Shown here piece by piece: positions 17,677 to 26,800 of a stretch of DNA of 64,000 nt. Origin of the DNA: Oscillospiraceae bacterium (GTDB lineage Bacteria > Bacillota > Clostridia > Oscillospirales > Ruminococcaceae); NCBI GenBank assembly GCA_024404875.1, contig JAKSPK010000008.1, positions 1 to 64,000 of the forward strand. The letters run 5' to 3'. Under the pieces are notes generated by a model, which was given only the letters and a program-made list of their open reading frames with translations, did not search any database and was not told the DNA's origin. How positions within the stretch are numbered: position 1 is the stretch's first letter; every line of letters begins with the position of its first letter. The position numbers and the translations under genes are program-made.

Positions 17677-18752
17677 AGGCCGGCATCTATATTCATGTGC
17701 CGTTCTGCGCGGTCAAATGCCCTTACTGTGATTTTTATTCGGTGCGGTATTCGGCAGCAGCGGTGCAGGAATATGCGGATGCGGTCTGTCGGAATCTTGC
17801 TGCACTTCCTGCCGGGCTGCAGGCGGACACTCTCTATTTCGGCGGCGGAACGCCCTCACTGCTCCCTGTCCGGCATCTCGATGCCATGATCGAAACGGCA
17901 GCAGAACGCTGCCGGCTTTCGGAGGATACAGAGATTACGCTCGAAGCAAATCCGCTGACCGCGACCGCTGAAATGCTCGCGGAATGGCGGATAGCCGGCA
18001 TCAACAGGCTTTCGCTCGGTGTGCAGTCCTTTGATGCGGAGATTCTGCAAATCCTCGGCCGGAAGCATTCTCCGGAGCAAGCGCTTGCGGCAGTATACCG
18101 TGCGGCGGATGCGGGATTTGAGAATCTTTCCGCTGATCTGATCCTCGGACTGCGGCAGCATACTGAGGTGCTCTGGGCGCGTGAACTGGAGATTGTCTCT
18201 TCACTGCCGGTGACGCACATTTCACCGTATCTGCTGAAAATTGAGGAGGATACGCCGTTTGGTGCGCAGCCGCCGGAAATGCTTGATGATGACGATGCAG
18301 CGGCGCGCTGGATTCAGATGCATGACACACTGACCGAACGCGGCTTCCTGCATTATGAGATTTCCAATTTTGCTAAGCCGGGATATCAGAGCCGCCATAA
18401 CTGCAAATACTGGAAGCTCGCGCCGTATTACGGCATCGGCCCTGCGGCGCATTCCTGCCATGACGGAAAACGCTTTGCAGTACCGCGGTCGCTTCGCGGT
18501 TTTTGCAGTTCTCCGGTGCAGCCGGAGGAGGTCACTGAGCCGCTGGCGGAAACCGAATCCGAGCGAATTATGCTCGGACTGCGGCTTGCGGAGGGCATCC
18601 GGCCGGATGATCTGCCGGAGTGCCGCGAAAAACTGCTGCGCAATGCAGCGCCGCTGATACCGGAATTTCTCGAGATGCAGGGTGATACGCTTCGTATGAC
18701 TCCGCACGGCTGGCTGCTCTCGAATGCTGTCCTCACAAGGCTGATGCGGTGA
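17673..18752 (+). CDS. hemW: HemW, radical-SAM heme chaperone (HemN-like)
   Basis: 359 residues. The radical-SAM cluster motif CAVKCPYCDFYS is at 12-23, and GGGTPSLL follows near residue 56. HemW lacks coproporphyrinogen oxidase activity in the cases tested and instead inserts heme into proteins; the lepA linkage supports HemW rather than HemN. Starts inside the end of the preceding gene (ATGA overlap). Confidence 0.92.
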   Translation: MKAGIYIHVPFCAVKCPYCDFYSVRYSAAAVQEYADAVCRNLAALPAGLQADTLYFGGGTPSLLPVRHLDAMIETAAERCRLSEDTEITLEANPLTATAEMLAEWRIAGINRLSLGVQSFDAEILQILGRKHSPEQALAAVYRAADAGFENLSADLILGLRQHTEVLWARELEIVSSLPVTHISPYLLKIEEDTPFGAQPPEMLDDDDAAARWIQMHDTLTERGFLHYEISNFAKPGYQSRHNCKYWKLAPYYGIGPAAHSCHDGKRFAVPRSLRGFCSSPVQPEEVTEPLAETESERIMLGLRLAEGIRPDDLPECREKLLRNAAPLIPEFLEMQGDTLRMTPHGWLLSNAVLTRLMR

Positions 18753-18823
18753 GGCCTCGCTGCATATCGCTGATACAATTCAGCCTGCCGGCAGTATGAT
18801 AAAAGCAGAATTGCTCCTCATAC

Positions 18824-18864
18824 AAAAACGCTCCGACGACGCATTGCGTCATCGGAGCGTTTGC
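18824..18864. terminator. Bidirectional terminator between hemW and the isochorismatase-like gene
   Basis: AAACGCTCCGACGACGCA (18827-18844) pairs with TGCGTCATCGGAGCGTTT (18845-18862). The left flank is A-rich and the right flank T-rich, so it can act on both strands. Confidence 0.85.
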
Positions 18865-19392
18865 TTAATCCATTGAGATATACCGTACACCGAGCGCGGT
18901 CAGTTTTTCGCGCATTTTCCGGACTCGCTTTGACGGAAATCGCCGTCCGATGCAGTTTTCGAGCATCGTCACGCGGACACCTGTCCTTGCGGCACCTTTC
19001 GCCGTTGCGCCGACACAGCCGCATTCATCCAACCCGCAAAGCATGACCTCCGTGTAATTCTGCTGCTGCATGAATTTCCGGAACGCCTTCGCGGAATAGG
19101 TATCCGGCAGGTTTTTCTCAAAATACAGATCGGAGACAATATCGAGTCCACTGTATAATTCTGCGCCTGGTGTGCCATTGATCGAAAAGCCGATGATCCA
19201 TTTATTCGTGATGATATTCGGGAATATTTGCGCGATGTAAATGATATCTGTTCCATCTGCCGCAAAGTGCTTTATCGCACGGTTGACCGCGCCGATCAGA
19301 GCAGCCGTATCGTAGGAAAATATCGGCTTTCGCTGCGGCCAGAGATAGTCATTTTGCATATCAATCACGAGCAATGCTTTCTTCTCTTCCAT
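18865..19392 (-). CDS. Isochorismatase-family cysteine hydrolase
   Basis: 175 residues from ATG 19392. Conserved VIDMQNDYL carries the catalytic Asp, and GLDECGCVGATAKGA carries the nucleophile Cys in the usual place. The family includes nicotinamidases and amidases, so the substrate cannot be assigned. Last gene of the minus-strand operon, 13 nt after ispF; its ribosome site is weak. Family known; specificity unknown. Confidence 0.85.
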   Translation of the reverse strand: MEEKKALLVIDMQNDYLWPQRKPIFSYDTAALIGAVNRAIKHFAADGTDIIYIAQIFPNIITNKWIIGFSINGTPGAELYSGLDIVSDLYFEKNLPDTYSAKAFRKFMQQQNYTEVMLCGLDECGCVGATAKGAARTGVRVTMLENCIGRRFPSKRVRKMREKLTALGVRYISMD

Positions 19393-19405
19393 ACTGTGTT
19401 CTGTA

Positions 19406-19930
19406 TCAGAGCGGAACGGCTTTCGGCGGTTCACGCCGCAGCGAAAGCTGCATATGCTCCAGCAAGACGACACAGTGCGCTGCAATGCCTTCCTCATTGC
19501 CGGTAAATCCCAGCTTTTCCTCGGTCGTCGCCTTGACGCTGACCTGATTCAGTTCACAGCCGAGCGCAGAAGAAAGATTCAGCCGCATCTGCATAATATG
19601 GGGTGCAAGCTTCGGTGCCTGTGCAAGGATTGTCGCATCCAGATTTCCGATTCTCCAGCCCTTGCGCGTGATGAGCGAATGCACATGGCGCAGCAGCTGC
19701 AAACTGTCCGCACCGGCATAGCGCGGATCGGTATCCGGAAAATGCTGTCCGATGTCGCCGAGTGCAAGTGCACCAAGCATCGCATCCATGACAGCGTGTG
19801 TCAGGACATCCGCATCAGAATGGCCGAGCAGGCCTCGATTATGCGGAATCAGCACTCCGCCGATAATCAGCTTGCGTTCCTCTGCAAGTCTGTGAACATC
19901 ATAGCCGTGGCCAATCCGAATCTCCGCCAT
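19406..19930 (-). CDS. ispF: 2-C-methyl-D-erythritol 2,4-cyclodiphosphate synthase IspF
   Basis: MEP isoprenoid pathway: closes the 2,4-cyclodiphosphate ring. 174 residues from ATG 19930, which has AGGAGG 9 nt upstream inside the end of ispD; the ATG three codons earlier abuts that site. Zn and substrate motifs: [34 protein letters not shown] and [12 protein letters not shown]. Follows ispD with 2 nt between the genes. Confidence 0.95.
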   Translation of the reverse strand: MAEIRIGHGYDVHRLAEERKLIIGGVLIPHNRGLLGHSDADVLTHAVMDAMLGALALGDIGQHFPDTDPRYAGADSLQLLRHVHSLITRKGWRIGNLDATILAQAPKLAPHIMQMRLNLSSALGCELNQVSVKATTEEKLGFTGNEEGIAAHCVVLLEHMQLSLRREPPKAVPL

Positions 19931-19932
19931 TT

Positions 19933-20637
19933 TCAGCATCCTCCTGTTCTGCGCGAAAGCAGTGCCTCTGCAATCGCAAAATCCTCCGGTGTTGTCAGCT
20001 TAAGATTGCTGTAATCGCCGTTCACCATCGTGACGGCATTCCCCAGCGCTTCCACGAGTTGGCAGTCATCGGTGTAATCTTTTCCCTGCTCCGCTGCAAG
20101 CTGCATTGCCTCTGCATACAGCGAACGACGGAATACCTGCGGTGTCTGTGTCAGATAAAGCTCTGCGCGCGGCGGCGTATCACAGATGATACCGTCTCGT
20201 ACGACTTTAACCGTATCCTTGACCGGTACGCCGAGTGATGCAGCGCCGGTTTCTCTTGCAGCAGCAATGACACGCTCTGCATCTGCGGGCAGAATCAGCG
20301 GCCGCGCACCGTCATGAATCGCGACCAGTCCGACATCCGCCGGAATTGCCGCAAAGCCGTTCCGTACGCTCTGTTGTCTTGTCGCGCCGCCTGCCGTGAC
20401 CGTCACCGGAACCGGAAGCATCGGCTCGATCTCCGCGATTGATTGCCGGAATGCGTCGATATCCTGTTCGCGGCAGATCACGACTACACAGGCAATGCTT
20501 GCGCAGGCACAGATGCTTTGCAGCGCAAGACACAAAACGGTTGTATTGCCGAGCGGGTGCAAAATCTTATGGATACCGCCCATTCTGGTCGCATTGCCGG
20601 CGCAGACCAGAAGGGCGGCAGTATCTCTATTTATCAT
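19933..20637 (-). CDS. ispD: 2-C-methyl-D-erythritol 4-phosphate cytidylyltransferase IspD
   Basis: MEP pathway: makes CDP-methylerythritol from CTP and MEP. 234 residues. N-terminal [12 protein letters not shown] is the CTP loop (usual A-GxGxRM), then [20 protein letters not shown] and VKDTVK. It overlaps the stop of the upstream Zn-ribbon gene by one base (TGATG), so translation is coupled. Together with ispF it supplies consecutive-but-one MEP steps. Confidence 0.95.
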   Translation of the reverse strand: MINRDTAALLVCAGNATRMGGIHKILHPLGNTTVLCLALQSICACASIACVVVICREQDIDAFRQSIAEIEPMLPVPVTVTAGGATRQQSVRNGFAAIPADVGLVAIHDGARPLILPADAERVIAAARETGAASLGVPVKDTVKVVRDGIICDTPPRAELYLTQTPQVFRRSLYAEAMQLAAEQGKDYTDDCQLVEALGNAVTMVNGDYSNLKLTTPEDFAIAEALLSRRTGGC

Positions 20638-21251
20638 CAGTCGATGCCGGGGGCTTTTGTACCGCAGACTGCACAGAACAGTGCATCGGGTGCAAGCATC
20701 TCTCCGCAGTTCGGGCAGACGGACTGTACCGGCGCAGCGGGCTGAGCAGGCGCGGAAGGTGCCGCCGGCACATTCTCACCGCCGATCTTATTGCCGCAGG
20801 ATGCACAGAAAACAGCGTCCGGTGCGAGTGTTTCACCGCAGATCGGGCAAACAGGCTGAACAGAGGGCTGCGGAGCCGGTGCCGGAGCGGGAGTCGGTGC
20901 AGGCGCACCGCAGCCCGGGCAGAAGCGGGAGCCGACCACGATCTGGCCGCCGCACTGCTGGCAGATCAGCGTGCCTTCGAGGATCTCCAGCTCATGACGC
21001 TTTTCGGCAATCGCTGCCTGAAGCTCTTTTACAGCTGCAAACATATCGGCAAACGGAGAATCTGTCTGCTCGCCCTGCTCATCGAAGCAGCGGACGCCGA
21101 TATCGCAGAAGCGGTTGCGCAGCTCATTTTCGAGTGCAGTGATATCACGGCGCAGACGGTTCTTGTCTGCGAGCGATTTTGTATTGTCAGAGACCTGCTT
21201 GACAGTCCGGGAAACGGAAGATGCAAATTTATCAATGAATTCAAGTGCCAT
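20637..21251 (-). CDS. Triple zinc-ribbon protein with N-terminal coiled coil
   Basis: 204 residues, no known function. Residues about 1-95 are helical and charged, probably coiled coil. Three zinc ribbons follow: CQQCG/CPGCG, CPICG/CASCG and CPNCG/CAVCG, separated by Pro/Ala linkers (APTPAPAPAPQP). Such proteins often act as adaptors. No TM segment. AGGAGG precedes the ATG. First gene of the ispD-ispF operon and translationally coupled to ispD. Confidence 0.85.
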   Translation of the reverse strand: MALEFIDKFASSVSRTVKQVSDNTKSLADKNRLRRDITALENELRNRFCDIGVRCFDEQGEQTDSPFADMFAAVKELQAAIAEKRHELEILEGTLICQQCGGQIVVGSRFCPGCGAPAPTPAPAPAPQPSVQPVCPICGETLAPDAVFCASCGNKIGGENVPAAPSAPAQPAAPVQSVCPNCGEMLAPDALFCAVCGTKAPGID

Positions 21252-21293
21252 GATCGTTTACCTCCTAAATTCAGCGCTTCTGCGCTTCGCTTT

Positions 21294-21322
21294 ATTATAT
21301 CACAGACGCCCCGATTTGTCAA
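21294..21322 (-). promoter_or_regulatory. Promoter of the Zn-ribbon/ispD/ispF operon
   Basis: Minus strand: TTGACA (21322-21317), 17-nt spacer, TATAAT (21299-21294), about 40 nt before the ATG. A near-consensus vegetative promoter. Confidence 0.85.
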
Positions 21323-21387
21323 CCGGGCACCGCCTGCGTTGAGCAGATGATCCGGGTGCAGTTCCTGCGCAGCGCTGACGATTTATC

Positions 21388-23577
21388 TCAGAACTGCTTG
21401 CGGTACTGCGCAGGTGTCAGGCCGGTGAAACTCCGGAACTGACGCATGAAATAATTGCAGTCGTCATAGCCACAGGCTTCAGCGATGTTCGCTACGCTGC
21501 GGACAGTCGTTTGCAGCAGGTAGATTGCCTGATAGACACGCGCCTGAATGACATCCTGATGAAAGCTGATGCCGAAGGCCTCTTTGTAGACCTGTCGGAA
21601 ATAGCCTGCACTGAATGAATATTGCTTGCAGATGATATCGGAATTGCTCAGCTCCATATGATAGATGCGGTTGCGGACGGCATAGAGCATTTCCGCGTGC
21701 GGCTGGCGCTTATGCTCGGCGAGCACCGTGGTCTGCATTTCGAGCATGGATTGCAGATCATTGACGCAGTCTGCGGCGGAGCGTCCGGCGGGAAGGAGCA
21801 CCGGCTTGATGAGAACGGATTCCATACCGACTGTCTGGCAGATCTCGGTATGATGCAGCATTACGGCGAGAATCTTTTCACCGGAACGCGCACAGTCCTC
21901 GATCGAATTATAGGGCAGTCCTGCGCAGATGAAGGTCTGCGATGATGTGCGGCCGCAGATGCAGTTCTGCATATCGCAGATGTGGAAAACCTCCGCAATT
22001 TTTTGAAGCAGGAGCGTATGTTTTGAATGCGATTCCGGCAGCATCTCACCTTTCAGCGTGCAGATCTTGATTGCAAGCGCATAGACATCAGCATCTCCGC
22101 CGGCCATTCTGGCAGCCAGCATGGATTCAAAGCCGCGGCGGTTGTAGAGGCCGGTCAGTGAATCGGTCTGCTCTGCGAGATTCTGACATTGGAGCAGATA
22201 ACGGATATCATTTTTCATGCAGAGGAAGGTCAGGCCGATCGAAATGGATTTCATCCAGTTGCGGAAGATATCGTCATATGTATCCGGCTGGTGATATTCC
22301 AGCACGAAATAGCCAAAGAAATGTGACTCAAAAAACAGCGGCAGATAGTAGTGTGCGGCCAGAGGCGGAGAGTCTTGATAGAGCGCGGTGAAATCGAAAT
22401 GGTTGCAGAGGATCGCCGGCTGATCCTTATGCCAAGGCATGATGCTGCGGCAGGAGATGGTTTCACCCGGCGTTTCCGCCTTGGTATCATACCAATTCTC
22501 GCAGAGGCAGAGGAACATATTCTGCACATAGCGCACCCAATACTGGTGGGAGCCGAGGACTTCAATCAGCTCATCGAGCGTGCCGCAGAGTGTCAATTCC
22601 TGCTCCAGTGTACCGAGAACATTCCATTTCTCGTAAACCTGTTTGGTACGGAGATTTTCAAGCTCCTCATGGAGCTGATTCGGCTCAACGCCGCAGGAGC
22701 AGCTTTGTCCGGTAATGATCATTCCGGTGGGCGGATGGAATTCCGGTTTCGGATCTCCGTGAACGGCCGCACAGAGAATGCGCACGCCGTCCGCGCCCAG
22801 CTCCCGTCTGCCGCGCTGATAGGTGGTCAGTATCGGCGAATGGAATATTCGCTCGTGGATGAATTCATAGCCTGTGACAGCCACATCTTCGGGCACACGG
22901 ATGCCGCCGCTGAGGAAAGTGTCCAGAAGACCGTATGCCATATAGTCATTTGCACAGAGGATCGCCTCCGGGAGCTCCAGCTCACCGCTGATATAGCGTT
23001 TTGCGAGCGCCTCGCCGGAATCATTCCAAAATGAGCCATAATGGACACGCGCTTCAGAAAAGGCAATGCCGTGCCGTTCCAGTATGGAGCGGTAACCGCA
23101 GACGCGCTGCTCGGATGCTTCATTCCCGCGCATACCAGTCAGAATGTCGATTTTCGTATAGCCGTGAACGGAGACAAGATGCTCCGTGATATCTGCGATA
23201 TCCGAAAAATCATCGGCATTGATGAAGGTGACATTCGGAAAATCCAGTGACGGGACATAGATCCCGATGATGACAACAGGGATATCCTGACGGCGGCAGA
23301 GCAGCGCACGCACTTTCTCGCGCAGAAGCTCATTGATAAAGGATTCCGCGATCAGGATCAGTCCGCAGAGCTGCTGCGAAAAGATCAGTTCATAGATGCG
23401 GTTTTCAAGATCCAGTGCAAAATCATATTCGAAGGGATTGTAAACATTGGAAAATATCACGGTCTTCAGGCCGTTCTGCTGTGCTTCTTCGATGATGCCC
23501 TGCATAATTTGCCGCTGCTCGATGCTGTTGACTTCGGCAGCAATGACTCCGATGCATGATGCGTCAGAATGAACCAT
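21388..23577 (-). CDS. Hybrid regulator: LacI-type sensor, degenerate GGDEF, AraC DNA-binding domain
   Basis: 729 residues, cytoplasmic. Residues about 8-290 resemble the periplasmic-binding-type sensor of LacI/GalR repressors (CIGVIAAEVNS, ILCANDYMAYGLLD, PEDVAVTGYEF) but without a LacI HTH. A middle region with no clear family follows. DSLTGLYNRRGFE near residue 475 is the start of a GGDEF domain, yet the GG(D/E)EF loop is missing, so no cyclase activity is expected. The C-terminus (last about 100 residues) is a two-HTH AraC domain (SVANIAEACGYDDCNYFMRQFRSFTG). Strong ribosome site AGAGGGGGGG. Divergent from the xylanase, which it probably controls in response to a sugar. Confidence 0.88.
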   Translation of the reverse strand: MVHSDASCIGVIAAEVNSIEQRQIMQGIIEEAQQNGLKTVIFSNVYNPFEYDFALDLENRIYELIFSQQLCGLILIAESFINELLREKVRALLCRRQDIPVVIIGIYVPSLDFPNVTFINADDFSDIADITEHLVSVHGYTKIDILTGMRGNEASEQRVCGYRSILERHGIAFSEARVHYGSFWNDSGEALAKRYISGELELPEAILCANDYMAYGLLDTFLSGGIRVPEDVAVTGYEFIHERIFHSPILTTYQRGRRELGADGVRILCAAVHGDPKPEFHPPTGMIITGQSCSCGVEPNQLHEELENLRTKQVYEKWNVLGTLEQELTLCGTLDELIEVLGSHQYWVRYVQNMFLCLCENWYDTKAETPGETISCRSIMPWHKDQPAILCNHFDFTALYQDSPPLAAHYYLPLFFESHFFGYFVLEYHQPDTYDDIFRNWMKSISIGLTFLCMKNDIRYLLQCQNLAEQTDSLTGLYNRRGFESMLAARMAGGDADVYALAIKICTLKGEMLPESHSKHTLLLQKIAEVFHICDMQNCICGRTSSQTFICAGLPYNSIEDCARSGEKILAVMLHHTEICQTVGMESVLIKPVLLPAGRSAADCVNDLQSMLEMQTTVLAEHKRQPHAEMLYAVRNRIYHMELSNSDIICKQYSFSAGYFRQVYKEAFGISFHQDVIQARVYQAIYLLQTTVRSVANIAEACGYDDCNYFMRQFRSFTGLTPAQYRKQF

Positions 23578-23597
23578 GATATCCCCCCCTCTACTAT

Positions 23598-23626
23598 ATT
23601 ATATATGATATGCATTGAAAAGTCAA
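23598..23626 (-). promoter_or_regulatory. Promoter of the hybrid regulator
   Basis: Minus strand TTGACT (23626-23621), 17-nt spacer, TATAAT (23603-23598). It diverges from the xylanase promoter; the two -35 boxes are 43 nt apart, leaving room for a shared operator. Confidence 0.75.
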
Positions 23627-23669
23627 GCGATATATCTTCATTTTGTCCATGTTTTATACATTTTCTTTA

Positions 23670-23698
23670 TTGAGAAATTGCATAATTTCTGCTATCAT
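23670..23698 (+). promoter_or_regulatory. Xylanase promoter and 5' leader
   Basis: TTGAGA (23670-23675), 17-nt spacer, TATCAT (23693-23698). The transcript would have a leader of about 175 nt containing a small hairpin GATTCCG/CGGAATC (23765-23781). Confidence 0.65.
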
Positions 23699-23878
23699 GA
23701 TTATAGCACTATATATTCCGTCTTCCGGCAGAGGCTGGGGACAAACTTAAACAAGGTAAAACCCGATTCCGCCGCGGAATCCGACCCGCTGAAGCATACC
23801 CCTTCATGCCGATGCAGCGAGGAAAACGCGAAGGAACCGTGCTTTGCCGTATTCCGCATTTTTGCTAGGGGGAAAAAT

Positions 23879-26800
23879 ATGAAACGCAAACGCATTTCGG
23901 CAGTATTGACTGCCGGTGCCTGTGCTGCAATGATGCTGGCTTATATGCCGGCGAGTATGGCGCAGGCTGCAACGATTGTCTCAAATGATTTTGAGATGAC
24001 CTACGGCGGCTGGTATGCGGTCTCACCCAATTACACCGCAGAAACGATTGCCTATGACGGCATCGGCTTTAACGGCTCACGGGGTATGCGTGTGGTCGGC
24101 AGAACCTCTCCCGCAGACGGTGCAGTTTCTGAAAAGGACTTCTATCTCGTCGGCGGCAAAGAGTATGATTACTCTGTTCGTGTCTTCGCAGAGACCGATC
24201 AGCATTTTAAAATGACGCTGACGCTCGTTGATGCAAAGACCGGCGAAGAGACCGTGAAGACTCTTGACGAAAAGGATGTCAAGGGCGGCGAGTGGGCAAC
24301 GCTGCGCGATACCTACACAGCACCGGTCAATTCTACTTCTTTCAAACTGACAATTACCACGGATACGACGGATGATTTTGTGTACGATGATGTGAAGATC
24401 GTCGGTCAGCAGGAAATGACTGCTTCGGCTGCGTTCGGAACCGGTATCAAGGACTGGCTTGTCAATTACGGTATCCGCTCCGGCAATATCCTCAACGGCG
24501 GCACGATCAACGACAGCGCGATTAAAAACATCCTGCTGAAGGACTGCAACGCGATCGAGTGCGAGAACGAGACCAAACCGGATGCGACACTCGTGCAGAG
24601 CGGATCCGAAAATACGAATATCCGTGTGAGAGACAACAGCTTCGCGAAGATCGCAGACTGGTGTGCAACCAATGGTCTCGGCTTCCGCGGCCATACAATG
24701 GTCTGGCATTCTCAGACACCGCAGTGGTTCTTCAAGGATAATTTCCAGAACGGCGGCAACTGGGTCAACAAGGCCACGATGGAGCAGCGTCTCGAAAGCT
24801 ATATCAAGAATATGTTCGCTCTGTTCTCAACGAAGTATCCGACGCTGAATGTCTATGCGTACGATATCTGTAATGAGTGCATGAACGACTCCAACGGCGG
24901 GCCTCGTCAGGGCGGCTACGGCAACGGCGCTTCTCCGTGGGTGCAGGTTTACGGCGACAACAGCTTTATTGACTCTGCATTCAAGTATGCAAGAATGTAT
25001 GCACCGAAGAGCTGCCACCTGTTCTATAACGACTACAATGAGTACGCAGGTTTCAAGCGTGACGCGATCCTTGCGACCGCAACGCGCATCAAGGCTGCGG
25101 GCAATCTCGACGGTGTCGGTATGCAGTCTCACATCAATGCGAACGCCAACGATGGCTGGAGCGGTGAAAATGCATATATTACTGCTATGAACAAGTATCT
25201 CCAGGCTGGTCTTGAGCTTCAGATCACTGAGCTGGATATCGCGACCGACGGCGGCAAGTATTCTCTGGATCAGCAGGCAAGCAGATATAAGAGAATCCTT
25301 CAGGAAGCAATCAAGTGGAATTCCGATCCTTCCCATGCGAACCGTGTTACACTGTTCCAGGTCTGGGGCCCGAATGACAACAATTCGTGGGTCGGAACGG
25401 ATAAAGCATCCGGCAAACCCAACAGCCCGCTGCTTTATGACGGCAGCAACCAGCCGAAGGCGGCCTACACCGCACTTCAGTCTGTTGTTCCGCAGTCTGA
25501 GTGGGGCGATGGCTCGAACTTCAAGGATGACTTCGAGGTCAAGGAGCCGGAACCGGATGCTGACGGCTACTGGATCCACGCAACCTTCGAGAACGGAACG
25601 GACAGCTTCACCGGACGCGGTTCGGCATCTGTCGCAACCAGCTCCAGTACTGCATATGCAGGCAGCAAGTCTCTCGCCTGCACAGGCAGAGAGGCAAGCT
25701 GGAACGGCGCTGCTGTTTCGCTCGGCAGACCTTTCACTGCCGGCGAGACCTACAGCTTCAGCGCTGATGTCATGTATACGAACGGCGGCGCATCTGATGA
25801 CTTCTACCTTACGCTTGAATACACGGATGCATCCGGCGAGACACAGTGGCCGCACATCGCTTCTGCAACCGTAAACAAGGGCGAATGGGCACAGCTCGCA
25901 AATGTCGAATTTACCATTCCGGCAGGCGCGACCAACATTTCCATGTATGTTGAGACCGCTGACAGCACGATTGACTTCTTCGTTGATGAGGTTATCGGCG
26001 CTCCGAAGGGTACTGTAATCGCAGGCCCGGCACCGGCAGCTCCGTTTGTCCTCGGCGATGTCAATGCTGACGGCATCATCACTGCAGCGGATCTTTCAGC
26101 TGCAAAGACTGCTATGAAGAGCGGCAAGTTCCTGAGCTCTCGCGCAGAGCGTGCTGCCGATGTTGACCAGAGCAATGAATTTAATATGGAAGACATCAGC
26201 CTGCTCAGCCAGTACATTCTGACCAAAATCAACAAGTTCCCGGTCGCAGAGCCGGTCTACAAGACGCCGGACTTCTCCGCAATGGAGTCCAAGTACTTCG
26301 CAAATGTCAAGCTCGGCACCAGCACAAAGAAGGACAACGAGAATAACCCCTGCTCGACGCAGCGCTACGGTGCGGACCCGGGCTGGCAGGTTTATGACGG
26401 CAGACTCTATCTCTACACCACCAACGATGCGCTGGAGTATAATTCCAACGGCCAGGTTCAGGATAATACTTATAATTCCGGCACAATCAACTGCATCTCC
26501 TCCGCTGACCTTGTAAACTGGACTGACCACGGTGCGATCCCGGTTGCCGGCAGAAACGGCAGAACCACCGGCGGCGTTGCAAAGTGGGCTTCTAATGCAT
26601 GGGCACCGGATGCTCTGCACAAGACGATCAATGGCAAAGAAAAGTTCTTCCTCTACTTCGCGAACAATGGCTCCGGCGTCGGCGTTCTGACTTCCGACAG
26701 CCCGACAGGCCCGTTCGTCGATCCGATCGGCAGCGAGCTTGTCTCCAAGAGCAAGGTTGCCAACATGAACGATGTTGTCTGGATGTTCGATCCGGGCGTC

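Noticed and set aside
21388..23577. Active diguanylate cyclase call for the AraC hybrid
   Set aside because: The GGDEF start motif is present but the catalytic GG(D/E)EF loop is missing.
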